From Agaricus subrufescens (Eukaryota; Basidiomycota; Agaricomycetes; Agaricales; Agaricaceae): DNA of 64,000 nt. The translations under genes and the position numbers were made by a program. The stretch covers positions 2,480,001 through 2,544,000 of the forward strand of contig CM057057.1 in assembly GCA_029945375.1 (NCBI GenBank), written 5' to 3'. Within the stretch, counting starts at the first letter, position 1. Each line of letters begins with the position of its first letter. Shown here piece after piece: positions 1 through 10,240 of this stretch. Under the pieces are notes generated by a model. That model saw only the letters and a list, made by a program, of their open reading frames with translations. It searched no databases and had not been told where the DNA came from.

Positions 1-2325
1 TTTGCCACCATAGATGTTGTCCCTACAGGAAATGGTTAGGAGTTACATCATACACTCTGATTGGACGAACCAATATCGCCTAGCGTTCCCGTTGTAGCCC
101 CAGTGTGGAATGAGGGGCTGATAGGCAAGAATCGAATTCAAAGCATTCGTAGAAGTTGTCGTGTCGTTGAAATGACGGGCCCAAGCATAGACACCTTCTT
201 GACCTGTCGAATCCCATGCCATCTCTGATCCGTACCTAGAATGTCCTCGGTCAATATTTTTATTTCCAAGAGAGCGTGTCGGCTCACGGGAATCGCTGCC
301 CCCTCCAGCTTGTCGCTCGGGCCTGCATCTTGCCTTCCACAAAGGTTGCATTCGATGTCAAACCCTCTCTTTTGAGATCATCCAATAACAATGTGAGCAC
401 AGTTTCACCCATCAATCCGAAATTCAAGAATCCGACTCTTCCTCCAGTCATGGCGGATACGGTAAGGACGGCTTGGTTGATGTACCAATGCCAGTCGTGA
501 ACATGAACAAGGGAAGGATAGTTTCGAGCCACACGATACATGGCCCAGTAGGCGGCTGCGACGTGGATGTAATCATAGCCACGATCGACAGCAAATGCTG
601 CAGCTTGATTCCAGGACCACCAATTACCGAAATTAATGGAGGCCGGGTAAGGATAGTTCGGTAGCAGAGACGGTTGGTAGAAGTACACAGCCTGTGTGAG
701 GTGTCATTAATTCAGAAAGCGAGGCTGGGGTTAACAAATGAAGTTACCTTCTTGACGGTTCCTGGGGAAATATACAACGAGATTCAGACCAATGAAAATC
801 CACACTAATCAGAATTAAGAACGTACCGTCGCTATTTTGAACGGAACCCCAGAGTACTGTGTTGACGAACTGTTCGAGTTTGGCCACCTCAGCTGCATTG
901 GGCTGGACATACTGTTTCATCGTCGCCGCTAGCCAGGATCCAGCACCAGCCTCATCACTAAGACCAGGTATCCAGGCTCGTGGGTCATCCTTCACGATAG
1001 CATTGACTTCGCGATCGTAGCTAATGACTGAAGGGGAACGTTTGAAAGGGTCCGTTGAACTATTGAACCATTGAGCAGTGGTCAAGAAGTTGCCGAGGTC
1101 TGCAATAGCTTTAGTCGCCCCATTTGTAACGTAGTAGTGCACTGTCTGGAGAGATCCGTCGCTGTAGGTGATCGAGAGACGACTACGACCCCACGTGTGA
1201 GCCGTAACATCAAAGCCCACCCAGCCCGCTGTTTTGGCATCGGAGTTGCTGGTCCATGAAAGAGCACCGGAAGGTGTAACGGCCATAGATCGTACAGATG
1301 CTGCAGAGTTGTGAAGGAAAAGCTTGCCAACTTGGTCCATGGGAAGGACGTATCCGGGCAGACCCACCGCAACAGGGCGACCGGCATTCTGTAGAGTATT
1401 TTCAATAGTCCTGATAGACGACGCTAAACGAAATTCGATGCCGTATGTGCGTGTCTGATTGGGTTGGAGAGTGAAGGAAGTTGGGGCGTTCCAGGGAGTG
1501 ACACGCGACCATTCGTTCTGCGCCCAAGCGAGAGTGTGGAATTGCCACTCATACAACCCTTCGAATGTTTGTGATTGATAGAAGGGGTCGCCGGAAGTCG
1601 ATTCAGGAAGGAACCTCCATCCCTCTAGAGGTGATTGACCAACAGGTGTGACAACTAGAGGTGGAAGAGTTCCCAGTAAGGGTGTAACTTGAACGAATCC
1701 AGCGTCCTGTCCAATATACGGATCAAACACGCTGCAAAGGTTGTTTGTATCCGTGCCAGTCCGGTCAGTGAAAATCTGGACAGACGGTCAGTTACGATGG
1801 ATCCTCAGGTATACATATGTTTACATTGTTGAATTCCAATGGAGCACCAAGCGAGCCTATCTCGACCGCGACAGTTTGACTATTCTTGACATCGAAGAGG
1901 AGTTGAATCACACCATTCTGGTTTACCCAGCGGCGTGTGATACTCAGAAGCGAACCGGAGGGAAGGGTGGGGGCAAGGTTGGCAGCCGCGAGAGTATTCC
2001 CAGACACAGCTAATGATGTTACCGTACGACGGCTGGTTGATGTGTCGCCGGATGTCCAAGTTGTAGTTCCAACTTTACGGGCCCTAAACGTGATGTCTCC
2101 TAAATGATAGCGGCCATTGGCTTGACGTAGGGACATTTTATCGCTCGGGATAAAATTGAAAGTCGAGTTAGCAGGCGTCAGGGAGTAGAGCGTTTGCGAA
2201 TCCTTGACCAACTGCATAGAGAAAGCAGATGTTTTGAAAGAAGTGAATCCATCGCTCAGACCGAGTTGAGCGTCAGCAAGCCCAAAGAGAAGAGGGATTA
2301 GGCAGACGAGCATTGAGAGCCCCAT
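1..2325 (-). CDS. Secreted DUF5695-family protein (3' end beyond the window)
   Basis: The start is the ATG at 2325. It opens a hydrophobic signal peptide (MGLSMLVCLIPLLFGLADA), so the product should be secreted. Six exons are visible: 1825-2325, 827-1775, 748-761, 288-691, 71-235 and 1-22 (cut by the edge). All junctions are GT-AG with introns of about 48-65 nt, and the frame holds throughout. The mature protein matches my memory of fungal DUF5695 proteins: an N-terminal beta-rich part (LGLSDGFTSFKTSAFSMQLV), then a Trp/Tyr-rich alpha-helical part (YGSEMAWDSTGQEGVYAW) like an (alpha/alpha)6 glycan-active fold. A carbohydrate-active role is an inference from that fold; I cannot name the substrate. 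The last visible exon reads RRYWDNIYGGK and continues left. The third exon is only 14 nt. The family call is from pattern memory, not from a search. Confidence 0.8.
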
Positions 2326-3504
2326 CGGTACTAGAGCACAATGGGTCGATCCCACAGCGGGTGTTCTCCTGACCCTTAAAACCTAACTCGACTTCGAGAC
2401 TTGAGTTCCGGTACGCCAAACAGATGTGAGCCTGCTGACGCTTACTCCATCTCTTCCCAGAGACCTCATGACAGGCGAGCATATGGCGGAAGAGTTTGTC
2501 ATCCTACACGAATGTCAAGCTGGATGGATTGGCTGAAAATGTTAAATATCCCTTGAAAATGTCCTTCGCCACTATGACTGGTGGAACCTTCGCTCTTTGT
2601 TGGCCTTTTGAGCTGCTTCTGGTTGCCTGACAGCAAATTAATTCCTTCCAACCACAGGAGCCTTGTTTCAATTCATGGAGAGCGTACTATTCTTACGCAA
2701 CTTCTTCTGATGGTAGATCGTTTATGCAAGTAGTATCCCACATAAGATCTATGGCGGCCCGCCGGTCGTTCTCGGGATGTACATGAGAAGCCCCGAAGTT
2801 ATCTTGAACAACATCTCCGGTCCCGTAACAGCTGGCTGGCTTGGAAGATGCCTGACACCGCCCTGCCCCTGCCAGCAAGAGCAGCGCAAGAATCGCGAAG
2901 TAGAGAATAGCACACGATGTCGGTCACAAGGCGAATGCTTCTTCGGTTTCCCATGAAGTGTCCTTGAGCGGCATTTCAGATGGTCTGAACATATGCCTAT
3001 AAAATTGAAAGACAGAGCAGAATAGAGGGTCCAGATGGCTCTTGTCGCTGACGGTGTAGGCCTGCAAGATGGATCATTCGAGGGCAGCGATCACAGCAAG
3101 TCATACGTGCCATCATCCACGTGAATCGGCCGTAACAGGATGAGTACGGAGATTACTATTAATGATCCGTTATACCTCGATGTTCCTCGTCCGTCCCCCA
3201 CCTAATCCATTCAAGTAAGAACTTGGAGAATGAAGCCGTAGCGTGCTCTCCAACAAGGTGGTTAGCGCGGAGCCCGGGTAACAATCATAAACACCATGAC
3301 CCGCTCCCCTTTCACCACGAAAATATCGCTGCCCTTTCTCGCAGCACTATTACCGTTTACTTCTCTGTCAGCCCACGACCAAAGATGGTAGCAAGGGGAT
3401 AGAAACCTGTTCACCATTGTGCCAAATGCAACGGACAACACTTAAATCACGTGACTGCTGTACCTTGTATTATGTTTCTGCCTTGAGCTCTGCGAATTAA
3501 CAGG
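2326..3504. other. Intergenic region between divergent DUF5695 and ASK1 genes
   Basis: No convincing gene. A short open frame on the minus strand (about 2693-2910) begins with a hydrophobic stretch (CAILYFAILALLLLAGAG) followed by about 50 residues. It has a stop just upstream and no in-frame ATG, so it could be a small secreted-protein exon, a relic, or chance. The rest should carry the two divergent promoters. Confidence 0.4.
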
Positions 3505-5452
3505 ATGTCCAGAGACCGCATCGCCCCAGATCCCCCACGATGGAAACCCAACACCGATCCTGCATCTATTCAAGTTCCTGGCCTGGACACCACTGCCTCT
3601 GCTCACGATCAAATAGAACAGATCGAACAACTCATCACAATAAAGCTACAAGTTAGTTGCAGATAAACGCACTCACTGAGTAGCGGCTGATGCAGAGAGC
3701 TGCAGAATATCGACGAGAACTTTTCAAAAATTCACAATGCTCTCGCCAACAAACTCCTTCCCGCAGTGAAGCGTTACGCCGTCGGCACTGAGCCGGTCAG
3801 GGAAGCAGCCAGGGTGCGTGCTATTCCGACTTCATGAATCAAAATAATCAAGTGTTTGAATCAAGTTTTGGACGTCTTTCTACGAGCAAGCAGCGCAAAT
3901 TCGAATACCTACATCCGATGACCATTCAACCGTCAATGAATTCCCCTCTGAGCAGGAAGTGTCAGAAACGGCCACAGAAAATACCATACAGGACGCGACA
4001 GAAAGTGAAGATGTCACTTTTCGCGGGCCTAGTGTTGATCACCAAGACACCTCTGGTCACAGCACCCCAGAATCTTCTTTCCATCCTAATCAAGACGCGT
4101 TCTCTTCTACCCCAGCCACCGCTCATAAGACGCCTATGCATGATATTACGACAGGAAGCATGGAGACTCCTTCGTGGTCTGCATCGTTGGAGTCACCCTT
4201 CGTAAGGCTAAGTAATGAAGTGAAGAACTTCTCCCTTACCGATGAAGGAACTTCCGCCACTCCATCTTCTGTGGCTAATACTACCGAAGATCTCGATGAA
4301 CCAACACCGGCAGCTAAACCCAGATCTCTCTCGACACAAACCTCGGTTAAAGGAAAGAAAACGCCGCTGCGCGAAACCCTGCTGCGCCATCAGCTCACCT
4401 CTGGAAATGATCTGCCTACAGTCACAAACTCATCCAAGAGAACCTCCCCTTTGAAGCCCCGCAGTAAACAGAAATCCCCGATCAAACCAAAAAGCTTTAA
4501 CCCTTACATTCCTGCGGGCACGAAATCAAGTGAATGGAGTGGCGTAGTTGACCTGCGTGATCCAACTGCCACTACACCACGCCATGTTCCTCGTTCTTAT
4601 TCCTCACGCAGCAAAGCTGGCACTTCCGATCCGCACTCTGATGAAGATGATTTCGATGATCTACCACCTGGGATGTCTCCTCCGGTAATGATGTCACCAG
4701 TACGACTGAAGGTCACAGATCACAAGTTACTTGCGCCAACACCTTCTAAATATGCATCTGCCCGAATCAAGCAAGACATTTTGCGTAGTGTGCAGAAGCC
4801 TCGCCATTATGGAAGAGACGATAATGTCACTGAATCTAGTCTCAGCACACTACCTACCCCTCCCTCTTTCTCGCAGTATCAGAATCGCGGCCCTGTCGAC
4901 ATCACGAGCAGCTCAATGGATCCCAGTTTCGATAGCATGATGCGTCGCGTTGGACTTGAAGTTCCTCATTCCTCCTCACAACCGTTGACAATGGGAGGTA
5001 TTGTTGACGATGGTGCTGCACCGGTTGATGACGACCTGGATTCTGACGACTCACTGGATGATTTTACCTCCGCTACTCATCCTTCCGCTGCTTTTCTCAT
5101 GGCAGCTGAGGGTGTCAGAGGTTCTGATGATTCCTTCGATTCAAATCAGTCTAGCAGTGATTCCCTGAATGATGAACAAGCTCATTTAGAAGGAGCTGTT
5201 CCACTCCATCCGTTTGCAGGAGGGATTGAGGACACCGGAGATGATGATTCTGATTCATTCGATGAATACCCACCAAGAGCTGGAGGACAGACCGAAACAT
5301 TGTTCGGCGTGCCTCCAGGTCAAGGGGCCCAAGGAGCCCAGTCGCTACGTATGTTGGGCCAAGATATGTTGGATGATTTCACTGCAACTGGTGCTTACGT
5401 GGGAGGTATCGAGGAGAGTCCTACCCCAGCGGGTTGGAATGGGAACAGATGA
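3505..5452 (+). CDS. ASK1: DASH/Dam1 complex subunit Ask1
   Basis: Three exons, 3505-3651, 3706-3813 and 3866-5452, joined by 54- and 52-nt introns, give 613 residues. Residues about 40-100 carry the Ask1 signature: a helix IEQIEQLITIKLQNIDENFSK, then LLPAVKRYAVGTEPVREAARFWTSFYEQ split by intron 2. Ask1 is part of the DASH/Dam1 ring that couples kinetochores to microtubule plus ends during mitosis. The long C-terminal part (about 500 residues) is Ser/Thr/Pro-rich and acidic with many SP/TP sites, which fits a mitotic-kinase target; phosphorylation here is inferred. A motif near residue 220 (SGVVDLRDPTATTP) looks like an ordered island in the tail. The ATG is the first in frame and the N-terminus (MSRDRIAPDPPRWKPN) looks native. 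The gene stands alone on its strand. Confidence 0.88.
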
Positions 5453-5550
5453 AAACAGATGAAAATTGGAATCATAACACCGTGTATGTACGTAAGTCGT
5501 AATCAAAGTTCGTAAAATGCTACGCCACACTAGTCTCTCAAACCGCGGAA

Positions 5551-8500
5551 CTAATTTGCTAGGGGGCTCATCCCTGGCATGCGCACAAACGCCGGTGACA
5601 TGGGGGAACCATAGGACGGCATTTGGTAGGAGGGCATTGGTTGATATTTATTGACTGTTGAGTGCGGGCGAGGCATTTCAACCAGGTTGTCGTAGTAAGG
5701 ATCGATGGACCCCAAAACGCATTTAATGAAGACGTCTTGAGTAAGCTCTGGCGTGTTCGGGTTGTAAGGTGTGGTGTCGACCATGTCCTTTTGGTTCAAT
5801 ATGTCAGGATAGCTGGATGGTCTAGGGGAACCTAGTGGCTTACTCTGCATCCAAAACGTTTGCTGATATCATCGTCCAACCCTCTCAAAAAGCTGGCGGC
5901 CTCAGGATCATTGCCAATTTGGACGAACGAAACGCCAAGGCGGCGTAACGGGACACGTTGATGATCTTGGCGACGGGCACACTCGATGATTACGCCTTCC
6001 ACTTCATCAGCTAGACGCATAAACTGTCAATTTCTGGATCAATTTGAAAGACAGGGGGGACCTACTGGGAACACCGTCCGTGATGACCATGATGACGATC
6101 GGGGGAGAGTTTCTCATTGGATCCTCGACTAAGGGAAGATACCTATTGAAAAGTTCCTTAAGTTTGGAACCAGTGGGTGTCACTCCTGCAACAAAATTGT
6201 CATGATGAAGCACAACCAACATCATCCATCTCTCCTCATACCTTGTGGAATAACAGTGTCGAAAATGCTCTGGATTTTGCGGCTGTCCTGTGAAGGTGTC
6301 AATATTAGCTTCACTCAACATATTGCCGTCACGCTTACTCTGATGTTGGTCTCAAATGTATGGTGGTTCAAGAAACAGAGGTCAATGCCATTAGCGGTGA
6401 AGTCGTTTTCGATGGCAGAGACAAGTCCAACGAGTGCCTTTGGAGTGGAGTGATAAGCATAGCTGTTCATCATGCATCAAGTCGCTTACCGATCGAGCTT
6501 GGTTCCAGAGGGTGCCGAGCATCTACAAGTGTTGATTCTTTGAGTGTCTGACTTTTGATGTCAAGGGAGGGAGTTTACCGAACTCGAGTCGTCAACGACC
6601 ATGACAACCTTTACGGCCCTGTTCGTTTTATGGCCTGTCAGTCTCTACCGTCGTTGAAGATGAGAAGCAACAGTTACCGCAGTTTCTGCACGAGTTGAGT
6701 TGCAGAAACGTCAATCAACAACTCAGTCGTAACGCTTCGAGGGACGCTCAACGGCGTCGGTAACATAGGGGGGGTACCATAAGATGTCATTTGATGTGGG
6801 CTGGTTGCCGAACGCGGGCGAGACATCTCAACCAGGTTGGAGTCGTAGTAAGGAATGATGGACCGCATGACGCATTTAAAGAAGACTTCCTGAGTAAGTA
6901 CTGGCGTGATTGGGTCGTAAGGCGTAGCTTCGACCATGTCCTAGTTGTTTAAAGTGGTTCAATATGTCAGGACAGCTGGATGACTAGGGTAACCCGATGG
7001 CTTACTCTGCATCCAAAGCGTTTGCTGATATCATCGTCCAACTCTTTCAAATAGTCTGCAGCTTCAGGGTCATCGCCAATTTGGACGAACGAAACACCAA
7101 AGCGGCGTAACGGGACACGCTGTTGATCTTGGCGACGAGCACACTCGACAATTACGCCTTCTACTTCATCAGCTAGGCGCATAAATTGTCAATTTTGGAC
7201 CAATTTGAAAGCCTGGGGGGACCTACTGGGAACACCGTCCGTGATGACCATGATGACAATTGGCGGAGAGTTTCTTGTTGGATCCTCGACTAAGGGAAGA
7301 TACCTATTGAAAAGCTGGTTGAGCTTGGAACCAGTGGGTGTCACTCCTACAACGAGATTGTCATGAGAAAGCACAGCAAACACTATTCATCTCCTCTCAT
7401 ACCTTGTGGAGAAACAGTATCGAAAATGTTATGGATTGTGCGGCTGCTCTATAAAAGTGTCAATATCAGCTCCAATCAACATATATGCGTCAGGCTCACT
7501 CTGATGTTGGTCTCAAACGTATGGTGGTTCAAGAAGCAGAGATCAATCCCGTGAGCGCTGACGTCGTTTTCGATGATAGAGACTAGTCCAACGAGTGCCT
7601 TTGGAGTGATGAGCATAGTTGTTCATAGTGTGTCAAGTCACTTACAGATCGAGCTTGGTTCCAGAGGGTGCCGAACATCTACAAGTATCGATTCGTTGAG
7701 TGTCTGACCTTCGATGTTGAAGGACAGGATTTACCGAACTTGAATCGTCAACGGCCATGACAATCTTTACGGCCCTATTCGTTTCATGGCCTGTCAGTTT
7801 CTACCATCGTCGTAGACAAGGGGCAACAGTTACCGCAGTTTCTGTACGAGTTGCGTCATAAAAGGGTCAACCATCGGCTCAGTCGTAACGCTTCGAGGAA
7901 TACTCGTCGGCGCCGGATGGGCAGCTCGTGTAATACGAGGAATACTTGGGAGGACATGATGTTCGGCAACCTCATACTTGATGGTTTGTTGGAGCGGAAC
8001 CAGAACCTCGTAAGTATCGACCTGTGGAGTCAATATATTGTCAGGTTCAACTCTCATTGTCCGAGCCCTCGCACTAACATGTACTTCTCGGCCGAGGTAG
8101 GCAAAGGAAGCGCCCTTTTCGAGGTGCGCTGCGGCTTGACCGATATCTGAGGGAGACGAGGGATCGTCAGTCAGGCCGGAAGCCACTGCTCGACTGACGA
8201 GTGACTTACAAACACCACCCTAGACAATAGCGGCGTTAACACCTGAAGTGTCGAGGACCGGGCGGAGACTCGCTCACCTCGTAGAAAGTCCTGGCGATGT
8301 AGAGAGGTTGTCTCTTACACTCACCGGCTACGATAGCGTTAGGAGGAATGTTCTTGCCGCGAACGAGAACCTGAAAAATCCTTTGTCAACATTCTTTTCT
8401 CTACCATAACAAAAAACGCTTCAACTAACCCATGCCATTGGGACTTGACTTCCCATTTGAGTAAATCTTTGCGTGTTCGAGAAGGAGAATTCTTCCCACT

Positions 8501-8582
8501 GTTGGGTCGAACGTGGCTTCTTCTCGGTCCCATAAATCGATTCGTAGAGGAGATGGGAGTCCATGAATTCTCTGCCGGTCAT
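5551..8582 (-). CDS. DM9/DUF3421 domain protein with two tandem vWA domains
   Basis: The start is the ATG at 8582 (MTGREFMDSHLLYE, context AACAATGA). The frame runs into a spliced DM9/DUF3421-like domain: IPPNAIVAG, QPLYIARTFYEGGVYIGQA and DTYEVLV, joined over three short introns. Two von Willebrand factor A modules follow. Each has an intact MIDAS DxSxS motif (MAVDDSSS in the first, MVVDDSSS in the second), a Thr-Asp-Gly metal-site motif (VIMVITDGVPSRSP), a TPTGSKL segment and a conserved FVQIG(N/D)DPEA motif. The two modules are about 1,162 bp apart and nearly identical, introns included. Each is preceded by PRSVTTE...TQLVQKLR. The tail after each is a disordered Pro/Met/Ser stretch with PYYD...LVEM. 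The protein is probably intracellular (no signal peptide) and metal-binding through MIDAS; its partners are unknown. Two adjacent genes are possible but unlikely, since no start or stop separates the modules. Confidence 0.75.
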
Positions 8583-8986
8583 TGTTAACCTCAGGCTGTT
8601 TCCAAGCCCCCTTTATAGTTCGTCGTATCAAGCGCCAACTTTCTGGTATCTCGTTCAACTTCCTTTCTGACATAGGTGGCTCAAGTTTCTTCCAGGAAAC
8701 AACGCGGTAGTCGTGCACAACACAACCTTGAGCTTAAAGAATCCGAATCCCGATATAAATTTCGATGTTGAACAAGCGGCGTCTATCGATTCCAGATGAC
8801 ATATTCCTTGATGATGCCAAGTTCCTGTATGGTTGTTCTGTGGCACAAGCACAAGCCAAAAGTAACGGTCTAAGACTGTCGCCTGTATCATGTTTTCTCT
8901 ACGGACGTTGCAGAAAACATACCACTTTTCTCTGCTTCATGCAAGACATATCGACGTCATCAAGAGGAACGAGAAGAATTTGATTA

Positions 8987-9374
8987 TCAAGCCCGAGCGC
9001 TTAAATGCAGTGTAAAGGAGTCGTCTGCGGAGCCAAATAGCCTCCAGAAGCTCTGTCCAAAGCGCACATTCCGATCATCGATGTGAATTATCTAGGCTCT
9101 GACACGAGATAAGACTGAGCAACCCAAGTATCGATCGACGCCACCTCATCGATAGGCACAACTTGTAGTACTTGTTTCTTCCATTCGGAGTATCGCTGGG
9201 TTTGAAACCTAGGAGTTAGTGGATGGGTCCGATCTACATACTAATATTCCTTAGGAACTTTATTCTTAGTACTTGGGTCCAGGGTAAGCCAATAAGCGCC
9301 ACGGGCAGCTAGTAGAAGAGGAGAGCCTCCTAAAGGCTTATAATCACCGTCATATAGAGGTTCAACGTGATTAA
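8987..9374 (-). pseudogene. Coding-like orphan segment, gene model unresolved
   Basis: On the minus strand two open stretches look protein-like. One (about 9245-9374) reads LGGSPLLLAARGAYWLTLDP. The other (about 9087-9200) reads TQRYSEWKKQVLQVVPIDE and then SIDTWVAQSYL. A GT-AG intron could join SYL to a last exon SFWRLFGSADDSFTLHLSARA with a stop at 8987-8989. The junction between the first two stretches does not resolve with one canonical intron in a matching phase, and I find no clear ATG upstream. It may be a decayed gene, a gene with an undetected exon, or the 3' part of something lost. I do not recognise the family. Confidence 0.35.
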
Positions 9375-10240
9375 CTACGGTTGATTTTCCTCTTCCTGTG
9401 GAGCTTATACGTTATCTCTAATTTTTTTAGCCACCACAATGCCACTAACCAACGGCACCAACCGGGGAATCAAGCATCGTCGACTGCGTAATACATCGCC
9501 TAATCTAAATTAAGAATCTACCCCTATCCCATTCACTTCCAACATTCAAACCTCAAACAGCACAAGCATTATTAGCATAAGCGCGCAGTTTCATGCCAAC
9601 TACAGCAACAGCAAGTGCTATTCTTCAACATTGTACCTAAATAAAGGCTACTGATCTATGGATTTTATGTTAACATCTATATCGGGAGAGAAAGTACGCC
9701 GCTGCCTCGAGTCCTCGCGCCAAGCTTGGCGAAAAAGAACCGAGAGTCCTCGTTGCTCTCTGGGCTCCTAGAACACTTCTTCACATCGACTTTCTCTCAC
9801 ATTGGCCGAAAGCCCAACCAATGACGGTCCTTCATCTCAACAATCTTGGCTTCTCTTCAGGAAGCAGTACACAGGAGCCTTCAGTTTGATAGGTTAAATG
9901 AAAAACACGATGATTATCAGACCAGCTGAGTGATTAACACCACGAGGCGGTTATGGAAGCAGAAGCGTACATCATATATAACAGCGCTGCTAAAATTAGA
10001 GCAGAAACCATATTGGGGTATAATATATTCAAGTACTCGTCCGGGGACAAAGGTGCGTGCTAATGATATGATACGTGACAAGAAACTAATACGAGAAGCT
10101 TGTGGTGTAACAGACTTACAGAATACTTTAAACTACAACAAATTCTCTTACCATCGCAAAACCCAGAAAAGAAAACTAGTTGGACGGAGGGACTTTCATC
10201 CCGACCGTCCATATCACCTTTATACCATGCAGGTCATCAA
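9375..10240. other. Intergenic, no gene seen
   Basis: No open frame with coding character and no RNA gene recognised. The stretch lies downstream of the RS-rich gene that ends at 10241 and would hold its 3' UTR. Confidence 0.5.
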
